Shown here: piece by piece, positions 9,288-16,399 of the stretch
How positions within the stretch are numbered: the stretch's first letter is position 1
Layout: each line of letters starts with the position of its first letter
Source: a virus
Reading direction: 5' to 3' (one strand)
IMG/VR virus record: IMGVR_UViG_3300037264_007625
Coordinates: 1 to 25,124 of that record
Length of the DNA: 25,124 bases
Made by a program: the position numbers and the translations under genes
Notes under the pieces: generated by a model
Database searches by the model: none
What the model saw: only the letters and a program-made list of their open reading frames with translations
Told to the model about the DNA's origin: nothing

Positions 9288-9827
9288 TCAACCTGTCGTG
9301 TTTAAACGTTCTCGTCGAGAAGCATTAAGAGCCGCATTACGAGATAATATTTCTCTTTTAGAAGTCTTCTTGGGCTGGTTCTTAATGTTACACACATTAA
9401 TAAGGGTAAGTAACCTATTAAGATGCCACTTTTGGCATTCAAATGGGATATTAAGTGCTACCATCCAATAATAAATAATCTCCGCTGTGATTATTTCTCT
9501 ATTGATAACATTTTTATTATCATTAGTAAATGTGGTAGCAGTCATGGGTGCTTCAATATATACACTTACTTGCTCAACAATTTCATTACTAATACTATTA
9601 TATGCATTATTATCAACGTTTTGAGTTATCGTCATACAACGAATATAATCGATTGTTTCTTCGGAAGTCTTTTCTATTTTTGACATAAATGGTTTACACC
9701 ACTTTGACTCCCACTTTGATAAGGAGACTAGAGAATGTTCTAACTGCAAAATTTGTTCTCTCGTTTGAACAAACTGATTAGTTTTCTCATCCCATAGTTC
9801 AGAAGCAGGAATAGTTATCTGCAACAT
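9288..9827 (-). CDS. Tail assembly chaperone, second component (gpT-like)
   Basis: A 179-residue protein with 'LWDEKTNQFV' (11-20), 'LQLEHSLVSLSKWESKWCKP' (27-46), 'PMTATTF', 'EIIYYWMVALNIPF' and 'KWHLNRLLTLINVCN', ending in a basic tail 'AALNASRRERLNTTG'. I recognise this conserved phage protein from the slot just upstream of the tape measure, where the tail assembly chaperone T-like component is encoded. Such proteins coat the tape measure while the tube polymerises and are not in the mature virion. It has its own AAGGAGA site 7 bases before ATG 9827. It lies in the same frame as the upstream chaperone gene, separated only by a TAG and seven sense codons. Confidence 0.78.
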   Translation of the reverse strand: MLQITIPASELWDEKTNQFVQTREQILQLEHSLVSLSKWESKWCKPFMSKIEKTSEETIDYIRCMTITQNVDNNAYNSISNEIVEQVSVYIEAPMTATTFTNDNKNVINREIITAEIIYYWMVALNIPFECQKWHLNRLLTLINVCNIKNQPKKTSKREILSRNAALNASRRERLNTTG

Positions 9828-9848
9828 CTCTAGTCTCCTTATAATTTT

Positions 9849-10235
9849 CTATGGTTTAACTGATGGATTAACCATGTTAGCAGGTATAATACCATTCATA
9901 AAAGCCGCTGCAGCTCCAGCATCCGTAGACAACTCTACAAACAAGTCACTATATGCCTGCGTAGCCATGAAAGCATCGCGAACTTGATCATTCTTTACAA
10001 AGTATTTACCATCTGCAGACTTCTCACCGTAGGCTTTGCCAATAATTTCTTTGAATAACTTAATAATAGTTGCATTATCTTGAGCTTCAACTATTTTATT
10101 AATCTTAGCAGTCAGTCCACCACCTTCTTCCGAGAGTTCCAATTCGGTAATTTCAGCCTGAGTAAGATTAAAATAGAAGGTTTCTTCTCGTGGATTGCCA
10201 TCAAAATCTATGTATTTAATTATCTTTTTAAGCAT
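9849..10235 (-). CDS. Tail assembly chaperone, first component (gpG-like)
   Basis: A 128-residue protein: 'FYFNLTQAEITELELSEEGG' (21-40), 'FKEIIGKAYGEKSADGKYFV' and 'FMATQAYSDLFVELSTDAGA', then 'AFMNGIIP'. This is the usual make-up of the small tail assembly chaperone of Firmicutes siphophages, found directly after the tail tube region and before the tape measure. The AAAGGAG site lies 6 bases before the ATG. Most phages make a G-T fusion by a -1 frameshift. I see no in-phase slippery heptamer near the 3' end here. The TAG at 9849-9851 is followed in frame by seven sense codons and then the ATG of the next chaperone gene. Confidence 0.8.
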   Translation of the reverse strand: MLKKIIKYIDFDGNPREETFYFNLTQAEITELELSEEGGGLTAKINKIVEAQDNATIIKLFKEIIGKAYGEKSADGKYFVKNDQVRDAFMATQAYSDLFVELSTDAGAAAAFMNGIIPANMVNPSVKP

Positions 10236-10255
10236 GAAAAACTCCTTTCAAGATT

Positions 10256-10555
10256 TTATTTAGTTTCTATTATAACTAGATTGTATGCATTTGCAATTGC
10301 ATTTTCAATTACGCAACCTCTGGCTTTTCTCCAGCCAGGACCAAAATAGACAATATCTGCTTTAGACAGGAAAAGTATGGATTGGCCAAGATACCAAATT
10401 GGATTAGCATTATGCGGAGCATTTTTTACGAAAGAATCAATTAGAGTAATTTCATCGCCGTAAGTTTCTTTTACTTCTTTTAGAATTTTATCTCTTACTT
10501 CGAGAATTTCCTCATCCGTTTTGCCATTCATTGGTTGACTAATAAATAGTTTCAT
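10256..10555 (-). CDS. DUF4406 protein, nucleoside 2-deoxyribosyltransferase-like fold
   Basis: A 99-residue protein with the N-terminal signature 'MKLFISQPMNGKTDEEI', 'LSKADIVYFGPGWRKARGCV' and 'IENAIANAYNLVII'. The [FI]SQPMxGK start, the A-D-x-V-x-F-x-x-G-W-x-x-A-R-G-C-x-x-E core (E84) and a final hydrophobic strand mark the DUF4406 family, related to nucleoside 2-deoxyribosyltransferases. Members are common in phages, but no reaction is established for this short form. It is cytoplasmic, with no membrane segment. It sits between the tail tube gene and the chaperones, after an intrinsic terminator, with its own strong SD (AAAAGGAG, 9 bases before the ATG). It does not look structural, so I read it as a cargo ('moron'-like) gene. 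Confidence 0.78.
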   Translation of the reverse strand: MKLFISQPMNGKTDEEILEVRDKILKEVKETYGDEITLIDSFVKNAPHNANPIWYLGQSILFLSKADIVYFGPGWRKARGCVIENAIANAYNLVIIETK

Positions 10556-10572
10556 CGCATACTTCTCCTTTT

Positions 10573-10616
10573 AAAAAAATAATAAAGGAGCCCTGGAATA
10601 TCCAAGGCTCCTTTTT
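10573..10616 (-). terminator. Intrinsic terminator after the tail tube gene
   Basis: On the minus strand a 9-bp perfect stem (GGAGCC core, arms 10584-10592 and 10606-10614) with an inner 4-bp extension is followed by ATTATTTTTTT (10583-10573). It lies 6 bases after the tail tube stop codon. The plus-strand side also ends in a short T-run, so it could work in both directions. Only about 17 bases separate it from the next ATG, so downstream tail genes must depend on read-through or on a promoter inside the hairpin region, which I do not see. Confidence 0.8.
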
Positions 10617-10620
10617 AAAA

Positions 10621-11286
10621 TTATACAGTTTGTAACAGGGTTTTCACTGCATCTGGAAGTGGAAGATTTGCAACGCCAGTTGTAGCGTCACCAAATAGTT
10701 CGTCATTAAGAGCAGCAAGACCATTAACAGATGCTTGCGTTGAGTCCACAATAAGCACCGAAGTTGGTAGAAAACCAGTAACATTCACTGGGGTAGTAGC
10801 AATCTCCCAACTGAAGGTAATCGCTTCTGGAGAATCATTCACTGTAGCATATGCTTTCTCGGACGGTGATGCCAGACAACCATAGATTAAATGCAATTTA
10901 TAACCAAGATCCTGGCCACCGACATCATTACCAAGTTTAGTACGATAAACTAAACCAAATTTCTTTCGAGCCTGCTGAGCAATCCAACCGCCAATACCAG
11001 TTGCTAATTCCTTAGAACCATCGCATTCTGCAAAAGCCTCGGGATAAGTATAAGCTTCTAGGGTAGCAGCAAATTCTTCAGCCGACATCAAAGTCAAATA
11101 CTTAATGTTATCGGCATATAATGGCGTTGGTTCAGCACCAGAAGGACTTTCCGTAACCGCAGTTAAACCATTCCACGGTACTCCCAAAGGATATGCCCCA
11201 TTAGCATCCATAACATACAGAACGCCTTTGTCAACGCCCGTTTCGAAAAAACGTTTACCAGTATCATCCCAAACGAGTAGAGTCAT
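10621..11286 (-). CDS. Major tail tube protein
   Basis: A 221-residue protein with 'GAYPLGVPWNGLTAVTESPS', 'GAEPTPLYADNIKYLTLMSA', 'FAATLEAYTYPEAFAECDGS' and 'FSWEIATTPVNV'. I recognise this pattern from the major tail tube proteins of Firmicutes siphophages; hexamers stack to form the tube through which DNA passes. It is placed between the tail terminator and the chaperones as expected. Start ATG 11286 has an AAGGA site 9 bases upstream, at the end of the previous gene. A terminator directly after it would raise its transcript level relative to downstream genes, fitting a protein needed in many copies. The C-terminus 'LPLPDAVKTLLQTV' looks complete. Confidence 0.9.
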   Translation of the reverse strand: MTLLVWDDTGKRFFETGVDKGVLYVMDANGAYPLGVPWNGLTAVTESPSGAEPTPLYADNIKYLTLMSAEEFAATLEAYTYPEAFAECDGSKELATGIGGWIAQQARKKFGLVYRTKLGNDVGGQDLGYKLHLIYGCLASPSEKAYATVNDSPEAITFSWEIATTPVNVTGFLPTSVLIVDSTQASVNGLAALNDELFGDATTGVANLPLPDAVKTLLQTV

Positions 11287-11301
11287 TATGTTTTTTCCTT
11301 T

Positions 11302-11607
11302 TTAAAAATAAACTATAAAAATATTGTGATTAAGGTTTTCGCTGATAAAATGTCGATCAAACTGACATTTTTGTAGTGTAGCAACTTTGTCGGGAATTGG
11401 ACTATCAGGATCTTTGTCTATAACTGTCAACGAATAACGTTTTTCAATACTATATGGATAATTATCAGCATACTTTGTATCCATATTATCTAGATTATAG
11501 ACTATACACGGATATCCCATTTCTAAAGTTGGAGGGGGTTGGAAATATACATTTCTAGAACCCAACAACGTTTCAAGAAGACTTTGCAAACTGGTTCTAG
11601 TTCCCAT
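11302..11607 (-). CDS. Tail terminator/tail completion protein
   Basis: I place the start at ATG 11607 (MGTRTSLQSLLETLLGSRNV) rather than the in-frame codon at 11622, because a GGAGG site (11616-11620) lies 8 bases before it and inside the 3' end of the upstream gene. The 101-residue protein has 'LLGSRNVYFQPPPTLEMGYP', 'CIVYNLDNMDTKYADN', 'KRYSLTVIDKDPDSPIPDKV' and a beta-rich C-terminus. This matches the gpU/SPP1 gp17-like tail terminator set found right before tail tube genes. It caps the tube after tail growth and docks to the head connector. The assignment rests on the pattern plus position. Confidence 0.78.
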   Translation of the reverse strand: MGTRTSLQSLLETLLGSRNVYFQPPPTLEMGYPCIVYNLDNMDTKYADNYPYSIEKRYSLTVIDKDPDSPIPDKVATLQKCQFDRHFISENLNHNIFIVYF

Positions 11608-11920
11608 TGTACACCCCTCCAACTGTTAAAATAATACGGGGTCTCTGGATTTCAAACGATGTTATTTTCCAAAGAGACCCCTGTATGTTCAAATACCGCA
11701 TAACTTGGACATTACTAATGGCGAATTCATCAGCGATAATACTAAAACGATTGTCAATAGTTAAATTATCATTGACTCTTTCTCCAGTTTCCCAACGTTT
11801 CGTGTTACGAAGAATATCTCCACTGCATGGGCGCTCCGTAACTACTTCGTTATACACTCCTGGCGCAGTTTCGCTTTCTTCACTTTTAACATATCCAATT
11901 ACTCCGTGAAACTTTGCCAT
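11597..11920 (-). CDS. Head closure/head-tail connector protein
   Basis: A 107-residue beta-rich protein with 'EVVTERPCSGDILRNTKRWE', 'VNDNLTIDNRFSIIADEFA', 'IQGSLWKITSFEIQRPRIIL' and 'TVGGVYNGN'. This resembles the SPP1 gp16-type head closure proteins of Firmicutes phages, which seal the portal after packaging and receive the tail. It follows the capsid gene after 18 bases (AAAGGAG site before the ATG) and overlaps the tail terminator gene by 11 bases. No separate adaptor gene (gp6/gp15-like) lies between it and the capsid gene, so it could also carry part of that role; that is inference. Confidence 0.75.
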   Translation of the reverse strand: MAKFHGVIGYVKSEESETAPGVYNEVVTERPCSGDILRNTKRWETGERVNDNLTIDNRFSIIADEFAISNVQVMRYLNIQGSLWKITSFEIQRPRIILTVGGVYNGN

Positions 11921-11938
11921 GTTAGCTCCTTTAAATCA

Positions 11939-13696
11939 CTATACCTGCGCGCGCTCGATAACCAAAGCAGCCTTAGGCAGAGTCAAAGCACCAGAGCAGC
12001 GAGTCTCGATCAAATACTTGTACTGATTGTAATCGATATCGAAATCGTCAAACATCGATACATTGCCACCCTTGTCGGCGCCAATAGTGTAATCAAAGAG
12101 ATTGACAATGATACCGAGCAGATCATATTCAACAGTATCAGTACGATGTAAACCTTCCATGATGGGGACTTCAACAATTGCAGAAACACGCAAAGCCGCA
12201 GATAAATCTGCTTCCGTCTTGTAAACGCGATAACCAAGACTGTCTTTAATCAGAAGCATTTGGGTCAAGAAAGTAGGACTTACAAAGAGACTCGGTCTTC
12301 CAGATCCTTTGTAATTGGTGCGTCCTAGAATAATCTTATCCATAACTTCTTCGGGAAGATTATCAGTGGACGGAAGTTGCAGTTTGTGCGAATATAGAAC
12401 ATCATCCTTCCAAATATTCCGCATGCATGTTTCATCGATCTTATCTTCTGAAGCTTGTGAACGACCATCACCTACCAGCACTGCACGAGCAATTTCCTCG
12501 TCCAGCATAACGCGCATCTCTGCCTTCAACCATGCTACAATATCCAAATCAGTAATATCTAAAATATCATTCCGATCCAGTTTCTGTTTCTTGTAGATTG
12601 TGGTTGGACCAGTTGATCGCTTCAAAAGACCAAATACCTCATCGTGCTTTTGAGCGCCGGTAACATAACCCATGGCTCGAGCAGTTTCAACTGTAACATC
12701 AGCATACACACTCTTAATACGAGCAAATGGAGTGTGCTTAGTCCCGCTCATAACAGGGGCAACCCAAGTAGTTTCACGTTTAAGAAAAGCTGGTGAATCA
12801 GCTAAAAGGCGGGCATCGGGAAATAGATAATCAATATTGTCAATACCATAAGTCCCAGCATGCGCCAGAATGGATTGCTTAAGCGATCCAAATTTCCAAG
12901 CATCGGCGATAACCTCTGTAAGTTGATCGTGACTAAGATACTGGCGATTGCTACCACTAATTGCGGATCCGTCAAATACGTTGTTTTTCATTATACCTTG
13001 ATCTCCTTCATCTTCAAAATTGTCGGATTGTTGTATAGATGTATCTACTGATTCTTCAGAAATAGCACCTATAATAGCATAAACAGCAGTCTTTTGTTTT
13101 TCGTTAAGGGTATTAAAAACATCCTCAACAGTTTCATCATCTGCACTAGGTGCAGGCGCATCAGCATGCTCAACAACAGGAGCAACTGGTTTCATTGGCT
13201 TTTCTGGTTTTACTGGCTTTTCTTCCTCTATTTCCAATCCTAAACCAGTATAAATAACTGCTTCTTCTTCAATCTTATCATAAGTACCATCGCCATGATC
13301 CAAAGCTAAATTATCAATCACAGCCCCAGGGTTGGCTCCGGCTAAAACAAGACTGATTTCACGAATCATACCATGAATAACATTCTTAGATTTCTCAATT
13401 AATTGATTCGCGTAAATCGATAGATATGATACATCGCCATGCTCAACCAGAATTCTAGCATTCTTTCCAGGTTCAGTATCATTAAATACACAATACGCAT
13501 AAACACCATCGTCACGATTTTCTAGTAATGCATGTCCTAGAACATTGGACGGTTCGTTATGTTGATGCTGCCAAACTAATGGTACTGTCTGACCATCATT
13601 TTCCTTAAATGCATCCTTAAGAATTGTTCGCCCATCCGTGCATTTAAGGCCGTTTTTAGTGGCCCAGCCACCAAAATCGTATTTAGGTTTACCCAT
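11939..13696 (-). CDS. Prohead protease-major capsid protein fusion (HK97 type)
   Basis: A 585-residue protein joining two head proteins. Residues 1-135 are a HK97-type (S78) prohead protease: 'VWQHQHNEPSNVLGHA' with the catalytic His candidate (H44 or H46), 'DVSYLSIYAN' with the likely nucleophile S93, and 'IREISLVLAGANPGAVI' (111-127). Residues 155-185 are a Pro/Glu/Lys-rich linker, and 186-215 a helical segment 'ETVEDVFNTLNEKQKTAVYA', resembling a delta/scaffold region. Residues about 236-585 are an HK97-fold major capsid protein ('VTVETARAMGYVTGAQKHDE', then 'IARAVLVGDGR'). An internal ATG at 12991 (M236) with AAGGAGA upstream could give free capsid protein. Upstream SD AAGGAG sits in the last codons of the portal gene. 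Protease and capsid identities are strong; how the two products are made is inferred. Confidence 0.9.
   Translation of the reverse strand: MGKPKYDFGGWATKNGLKCTDGRTILKDAFKENDGQTVPLVWQHQHNEPSNVLGHALLENRDDGVYAYCVFNDTEPGKNARILVEHGDVSYLSIYANQLIEKSKNVIHGMIREISLVLAGANPGAVIDNLALDHGDGTYDKIEEEAVIYTGLGLEIEEEKPVKPEKPMKPVAPVVEHADAPAPSADDETVEDVFNTLNEKQKTAVYAIIGAISEESVDTSIQQSDNFEDEGDQGIMKNNVFDGSAISGSNRQYLSHDQLTEVIADAWKFGSLKQSILAHAGTYGIDNIDYLFPDARLLADSPAFLKRETTWVAPVMSGTKHTPFARIKSVYADVTVETARAMGYVTGAQKHDEVFGLLKRSTGPTTIYKKQKLDRNDILDITDLDIVAWLKAEMRVMLDEEIARAVLVGDGRSQASEDKIDETCMRNIWKDDVLYSHKLQLPSTDNLPEEVMDKIILGRTNYKGSGRPSLFVSPTFLTQMLLIKDSLGYRVYKTEADLSAALRVSAIVEVPIMEGLHRTDTVEYDLLGIIVNLFDYTIGADKGGNVSMFDDFDIDYNQYKYLIETRCSGALTLPKAALVIERAQV
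12989..13008 (-). promoter_or_regulatory. Internal ribosome binding site and start for free capsid protein
   Basis: Inside the protease-capsid gene, AAGGAGA (13008-13002) precedes an in-frame ATG (12991-12989) by 10 bases, as strong as the SD sites of the other genes. Starting here gives a 350-residue protein (11939..12991) that begins MKNNVFDGSAISG and covers exactly the capsid domain. No sequencing or protein data confirm its use. Confidence 0.6.
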
Positions 13697-13699
13697 TAT

Positions 13700-15007
13700 T
13701 TATAAACTCCTTCCATTTTGATTAGTATTAACTAAATTACTCCAACTAAGATTATAAGGTGCCTCTGGTTCAGCACTTACTTCTGGCGTTGGTTCCGGTT
13801 CGGACACTGGTTCTGGTGCTGATTGTGGTTGATTAAGATTCTTATTACGTAATTCATCAGCACCAGTCTGATCACTGGGCTTACGTCCAACAATCTGACG
13901 AATTTCATTAGAACTTAGAACCTCATTCCGAGTAAATTTGTCAGCTATGTCAGCAATTTGACTAACCGGAACAAGTTTAAACGGATCTCTAAGCCCCATA
14001 ATAGATTGACCTTGCGTCCGACCAGTTTTTGTGATGAACACACGCCTCATTGCATCTACAACTGCAGCAAGAATGGGTTCAATTGATCGATTGTAATAAT
14101 TGATCATTTCTTTTTCGTCTGCCGTACCATCAAAGACAGCTTTCGTTAATCCTAACTGGCTGTAAAGCATACTCGTCAGGAATTCAATCTGTCCCATCAG
14201 GTTATTTTCGGCAGGTCGATTCAATTGGGTAACCCTTTCTGTGCCATCTGTATACGCAATGCCATACTTTGAACCTTTTAATTGATCTTCAATATCTTTT
14301 CTTCGGTTCTCGGCTTGCTGTTTTCGTGCCTCAGTTTTGATTACATATGGTAATTGAATAATTAAATCCAATTTTCCCGATCCACTTTGACTATCTATTA
14401 CATCTAACAAATTTAATTTTGTTATAAGACGTTGTAACGTGGAGTTTGGTTCATTCATTACTTGATAAAGTGGATTTTCAACAATAGCAACTATAGATTT
14501 AGGAAGTGTAATATCTTGTTTATATCCAGTTTCATCATTATAAACATTAACACGTACATGTTTTGGATACCATCCAACAATTTTTGCTGTTCGCATAGTT
14601 GAAATATCATATGATCCAGTAACATTAGGATTCAATGTAGTATCAATAGGAACTATTGCCACAACCCCTTCATCGCACATGGACATCACTACATCTTGTA
14701 TAAATGCACGACCTGTTTGATCTATATTTGCTTCTAACGTAAGACAATTATTAAGACCAGATTCGATAGTCTCAATGTATCTTTCATCATCATCTAAGCG
14801 AACATGTTGAATAGGAATTGAAGCTACATCTATACCAATTCGAGTATAAATAGAAGAAACAATTGAAGTTTCTGTTCCCATTCTTGAACGATATAAATCT
14901 GGTCTAATGCTATAAGCAGGTCCAATATTTGTATATGCTTGCTGTGACTCGCCGTATCGGATGGCATTCCATGCATGTTTTAAACGATCACCAAATGTAT
15001 TTGGCAC
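13700..15007 (-). CDS. Portal protein (HK97 family)
   Basis: A 435-residue protein. Features include N-terminal 'SSIYTRIGIDVASIPIQHVR' (51-70), the helical 'MGQIEFLTSMLYSQLGLTKA' with 'VFDGTADEKEMINYYNRSIE' following, and the C-terminal 'NEVLSSNEIRQIVGRKPSDQ' with 'GADELRNKNLNQP'. These are typical of HK97-type portals, the dodecameric ring through which DNA enters and leaves the head. The C-terminus (about 393-417) is a Pro/Glu-rich linker, then 'YNLSWSNLVNTNQNG'. The start is a GTG at 15007, chosen because AAGGAGG lies 9 bases upstream. It is followed after 3 bases by the protease-capsid gene, the normal order. Confidence 0.9.
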   Translation of the reverse strand: MPNTFGDRLKHAWNAIRYGESQQAYTNIGPAYSIRPDLYRSRMGTETSIVSSIYTRIGIDVASIPIQHVRLDDDERYIETIESGLNNCLTLEANIDQTGRAFIQDVVMSMCDEGVVAIVPIDTTLNPNVTGSYDISTMRTAKIVGWYPKHVRVNVYNDETGYKQDITLPKSIVAIVENPLYQVMNEPNSTLQRLITKLNLLDVIDSQSGSGKLDLIIQLPYVIKTEARKQQAENRRKDIEDQLKGSKYGIAYTDGTERVTQLNRPAENNLMGQIEFLTSMLYSQLGLTKAVFDGTADEKEMINYYNRSIEPILAAVVDAMRRVFITKTGRTQGQSIMGLRDPFKLVPVSQIADIADKFTRNEVLSSNEIRQIVGRKPSDQTGADELRNKNLNQPQSAPEPVSEPEPTPEVSAEPEAPYNLSWSNLVNTNQNGRSL

Positions 15008-15016
15008 TACACACCA

Positions 15017-15073
15017 CCTCCTTAATTAAAATATATTCTTTAAAGAACATACATAGTTTGCTAAATCCTCCTT
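15017..15073 (-). promoter_or_regulatory. Portal leader: two SD sites and a 12-bp palindrome
   Basis: The short gap before portal holds AAGGAGG (15023-15017), which serves the GTG start at 15007, and a second AAAGGAGG (15074-15067) that serves no annotated gene. The latter is followed by ATG codons at 15054 (a 4-codon frame) and 15050 (a 20-codon frame ending inside portal at 14988). TTCTTTAAAGAA (15036-15047) is a perfect palindrome between them. It may be a tiny leader frame or leftover sequence. Confidence 0.4.
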
Positions 15074-16009
15074 TTAGAAAGCGCTACCAAGAGAAACACG
15101 ACGCCAATTTTTATCAACTACCGTATTATCCGCGGAGGCAATATACAAATATGTAGCATCAACCATAGGCTGACCATGTATCCCTATGGTTCCATTTATT
15201 CCACCGGCCATTTTTACTGCAGCTCCAGTAAACGCTCCATTAGTCATTGTTTCAGCAAGTGCAATATTATTAGCAGCAACACCAGCTACATCCGCAGTCA
15301 AAAGTACGTCAGTACCTGAGCCATTAGATGCAGTAACGCCCTGAGTATCATTAGCATTGATTACTGTAACAAGATGTGATTGCGCATTTGCAGCAGAACA
15401 ATTTGTTCCACCTGCTAATGCTGTTAAACTAAAAACATTTGAACCAGATGTAAAGTTTTCTGTAGTTGCAATTGAATTGCCGACAGTTCCACCAACTAAG
15501 GCAGTAATAGCACTTACATCTCCTGCAAATGTAGCAGCACTAACTAGTGGATGAGGAGTATTGTGTCCATCAGTACCATTAATGGCGGCCACAATAGCTA
15601 ATTTAGCACTTGCCAAACTGGTTGCAACGCTAATCTCTGTATCCAAATTATCAGTACCATTGGGAACAAATACATAAATTTTTGCCCCGATGGTCATTGT
15701 ATCACCGGCGGTAGGTTGAACGGCGATGGTTAAATTATCGGTAGCATGCGCTGCATGATCCGAAATATCAATTGCAATATTCGTTGGAAGAGTCTTGGTC
15801 AAAGCAGTATCAGCGCAAAATTCATATTTCTGGGTTCCAATACTTACAGTTTCACTATCAACTGCTACACCAGATACTCCCAATGTCATCGTTGCATTAA
15901 CAGCATTTACTGGAGTTCCATACCCTCCTAACATTCTTAATTTTTCATGAAAATCAATCTTTGCTCCTGAGAAGTAAGCAAGATCCTCATATGTTAAATC
16001 TGTAGTCAT
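15074..16009 (-). CDS. Beta-repeat virion protein, likely head decoration or fibre
   Basis: A 311-residue protein rich in A, T, G, N and V, with few charged residues. After a 40-residue N-terminus (MTTDLTYEDLAYFSGAKIDF) it holds repeating beta units of the type 'GDTMTIGAKIYVFVPNGTDN', 'AAINGTDGHNTPHPLVSAAT' and 'GGTVGNSIATTENFTSGSNV', with a second partial copy ('QSHLVTVINANDTQGVTASN', then 'NNIALAETMTNGAFTGA'). I know this 'GKxYxF…GNxIATTE' unit from phage structural proteins of unassigned position. The ending 'YLYIASADNTVVDKNWRRVS' plus LGSAF is a common C-terminal cap in such proteins. It starts in an ATGA overlap with the previous gene (GGAG 10 bases upstream). Placement before portal favours a head-associated role; this is inferred. 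Confidence 0.65.
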   Translation of the reverse strand: MTTDLTYEDLAYFSGAKIDFHEKLRMLGGYGTPVNAVNATMTLGVSGVAVDSETVSIGTQKYEFCADTALTKTLPTNIAIDISDHAAHATDNLTIAVQPTAGDTMTIGAKIYVFVPNGTDNLDTEISVATSLASAKLAIVAAINGTDGHNTPHPLVSAATFAGDVSAITALVGGTVGNSIATTENFTSGSNVFSLTALAGGTNCSAANAQSHLVTVINANDTQGVTASNGSGTDVLLTADVAGVAANNIALAETMTNGAFTGAAVKMAGGINGTIGIHGQPMVDATYLYIASADNTVVDKNWRRVSLGSAF

Positions 16010-16380
16010 TTGATATTTTCTCCTTCAGTTTTTGGTTCTTCTGCTGTTAGTTCTTCAACTTCTGGCTCTTCAACTTTTGTTGCTTTTGTTACTTTTACTA
16101 CTTTTACTGCTTTTACTACTTTTGGTTCTCCAGCACTTCTATAAGCTTTAACAAAATCCATTACAATTTCATTGGAATCAACTAACTGTTCAAATTCTTT
16201 ATAAGAATATACTTTTTGAAATTGAACAGCGCTCACGGTTTTAGCATTTTTTTCCCAATCCACTGCAACTGTCTCTTTTTTCTTATCACTTACAATACTG
16301 ACATTTCCTCCCATTGAGGCTTCAATACGCTCAACAGTCGTTCTAACAACCCTATCAAAATATCCTACAGTAGTAAACAT
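16006..16380 (-). CDS. Small protein with Lys/Val repeat tail, unknown function
   Basis: A 124-residue protein I do not recognise. Residues 1-85 look folded (MFTTVGYFDRVVRTTVERIE, then 'FQKVYSYKEFEQLVDSNEIV'). Residues 87-124 are low complexity: six copies of a [PVT]-K-[VA]-type tripeptide and then an acidic Glu-rich end (EEPEVEELTAEEP). It has a TAGGAG site before the ATG and an ATGA overlap with the next gene. Its place among putative virion proteins suggests a structural or assembly part, perhaps with a flexible tail for binding a partner, but there is no direct evidence. Confidence 0.6.
   Translation of the reverse strand: MFTTVGYFDRVVRTTVERIEASMGGNVSIVSDKKKETVAVDWEKNAKTVSAVQFQKVYSYKEFEQLVDSNEIVMDFVKAYRSAGEPKVVKAVKVVKVTKATKVEEPEVEELTAEEPKTEGENIK
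16072..16125 (-). repeat. Six 9-base tandem repeats coding for K/V/A/T tripeptides
   Basis: On the minus strand six consecutive 9-base units of the form [CGA][CT]AAAAG[TC][AT] fill exactly 54 bases and encode P-K-V, V-K-A, V-K-V, V-K-V, T-K-A and T-K-V. Copy number could vary by slippage. Confidence 0.75.
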
Positions 16381-16399
16381 GTATTTTCTCCTATATACT

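Noticed and set aside
9849-9851. TAG as a reassigned sense codon in this phage.
   Set aside because: TAG also ends the capsid, glycine-rich and other genes at sensible points next to SD sites of following genes, so it acts as a normal stop.
9845-9875. GTTAAAC near the end of the first chaperone gene as a -1 frameshift site.
   Set aside because: The heptamer is out of phase (codons read GTT AAA C, not G TTA AAC), and a -1 shift would not enter the second chaperone frame, which is frame 0.
11608-11622. In-frame upstream start for the tail terminator at 11622.
   Set aside because: The GGAGG site lies inside the extension and 8 bases before ATG 11607.
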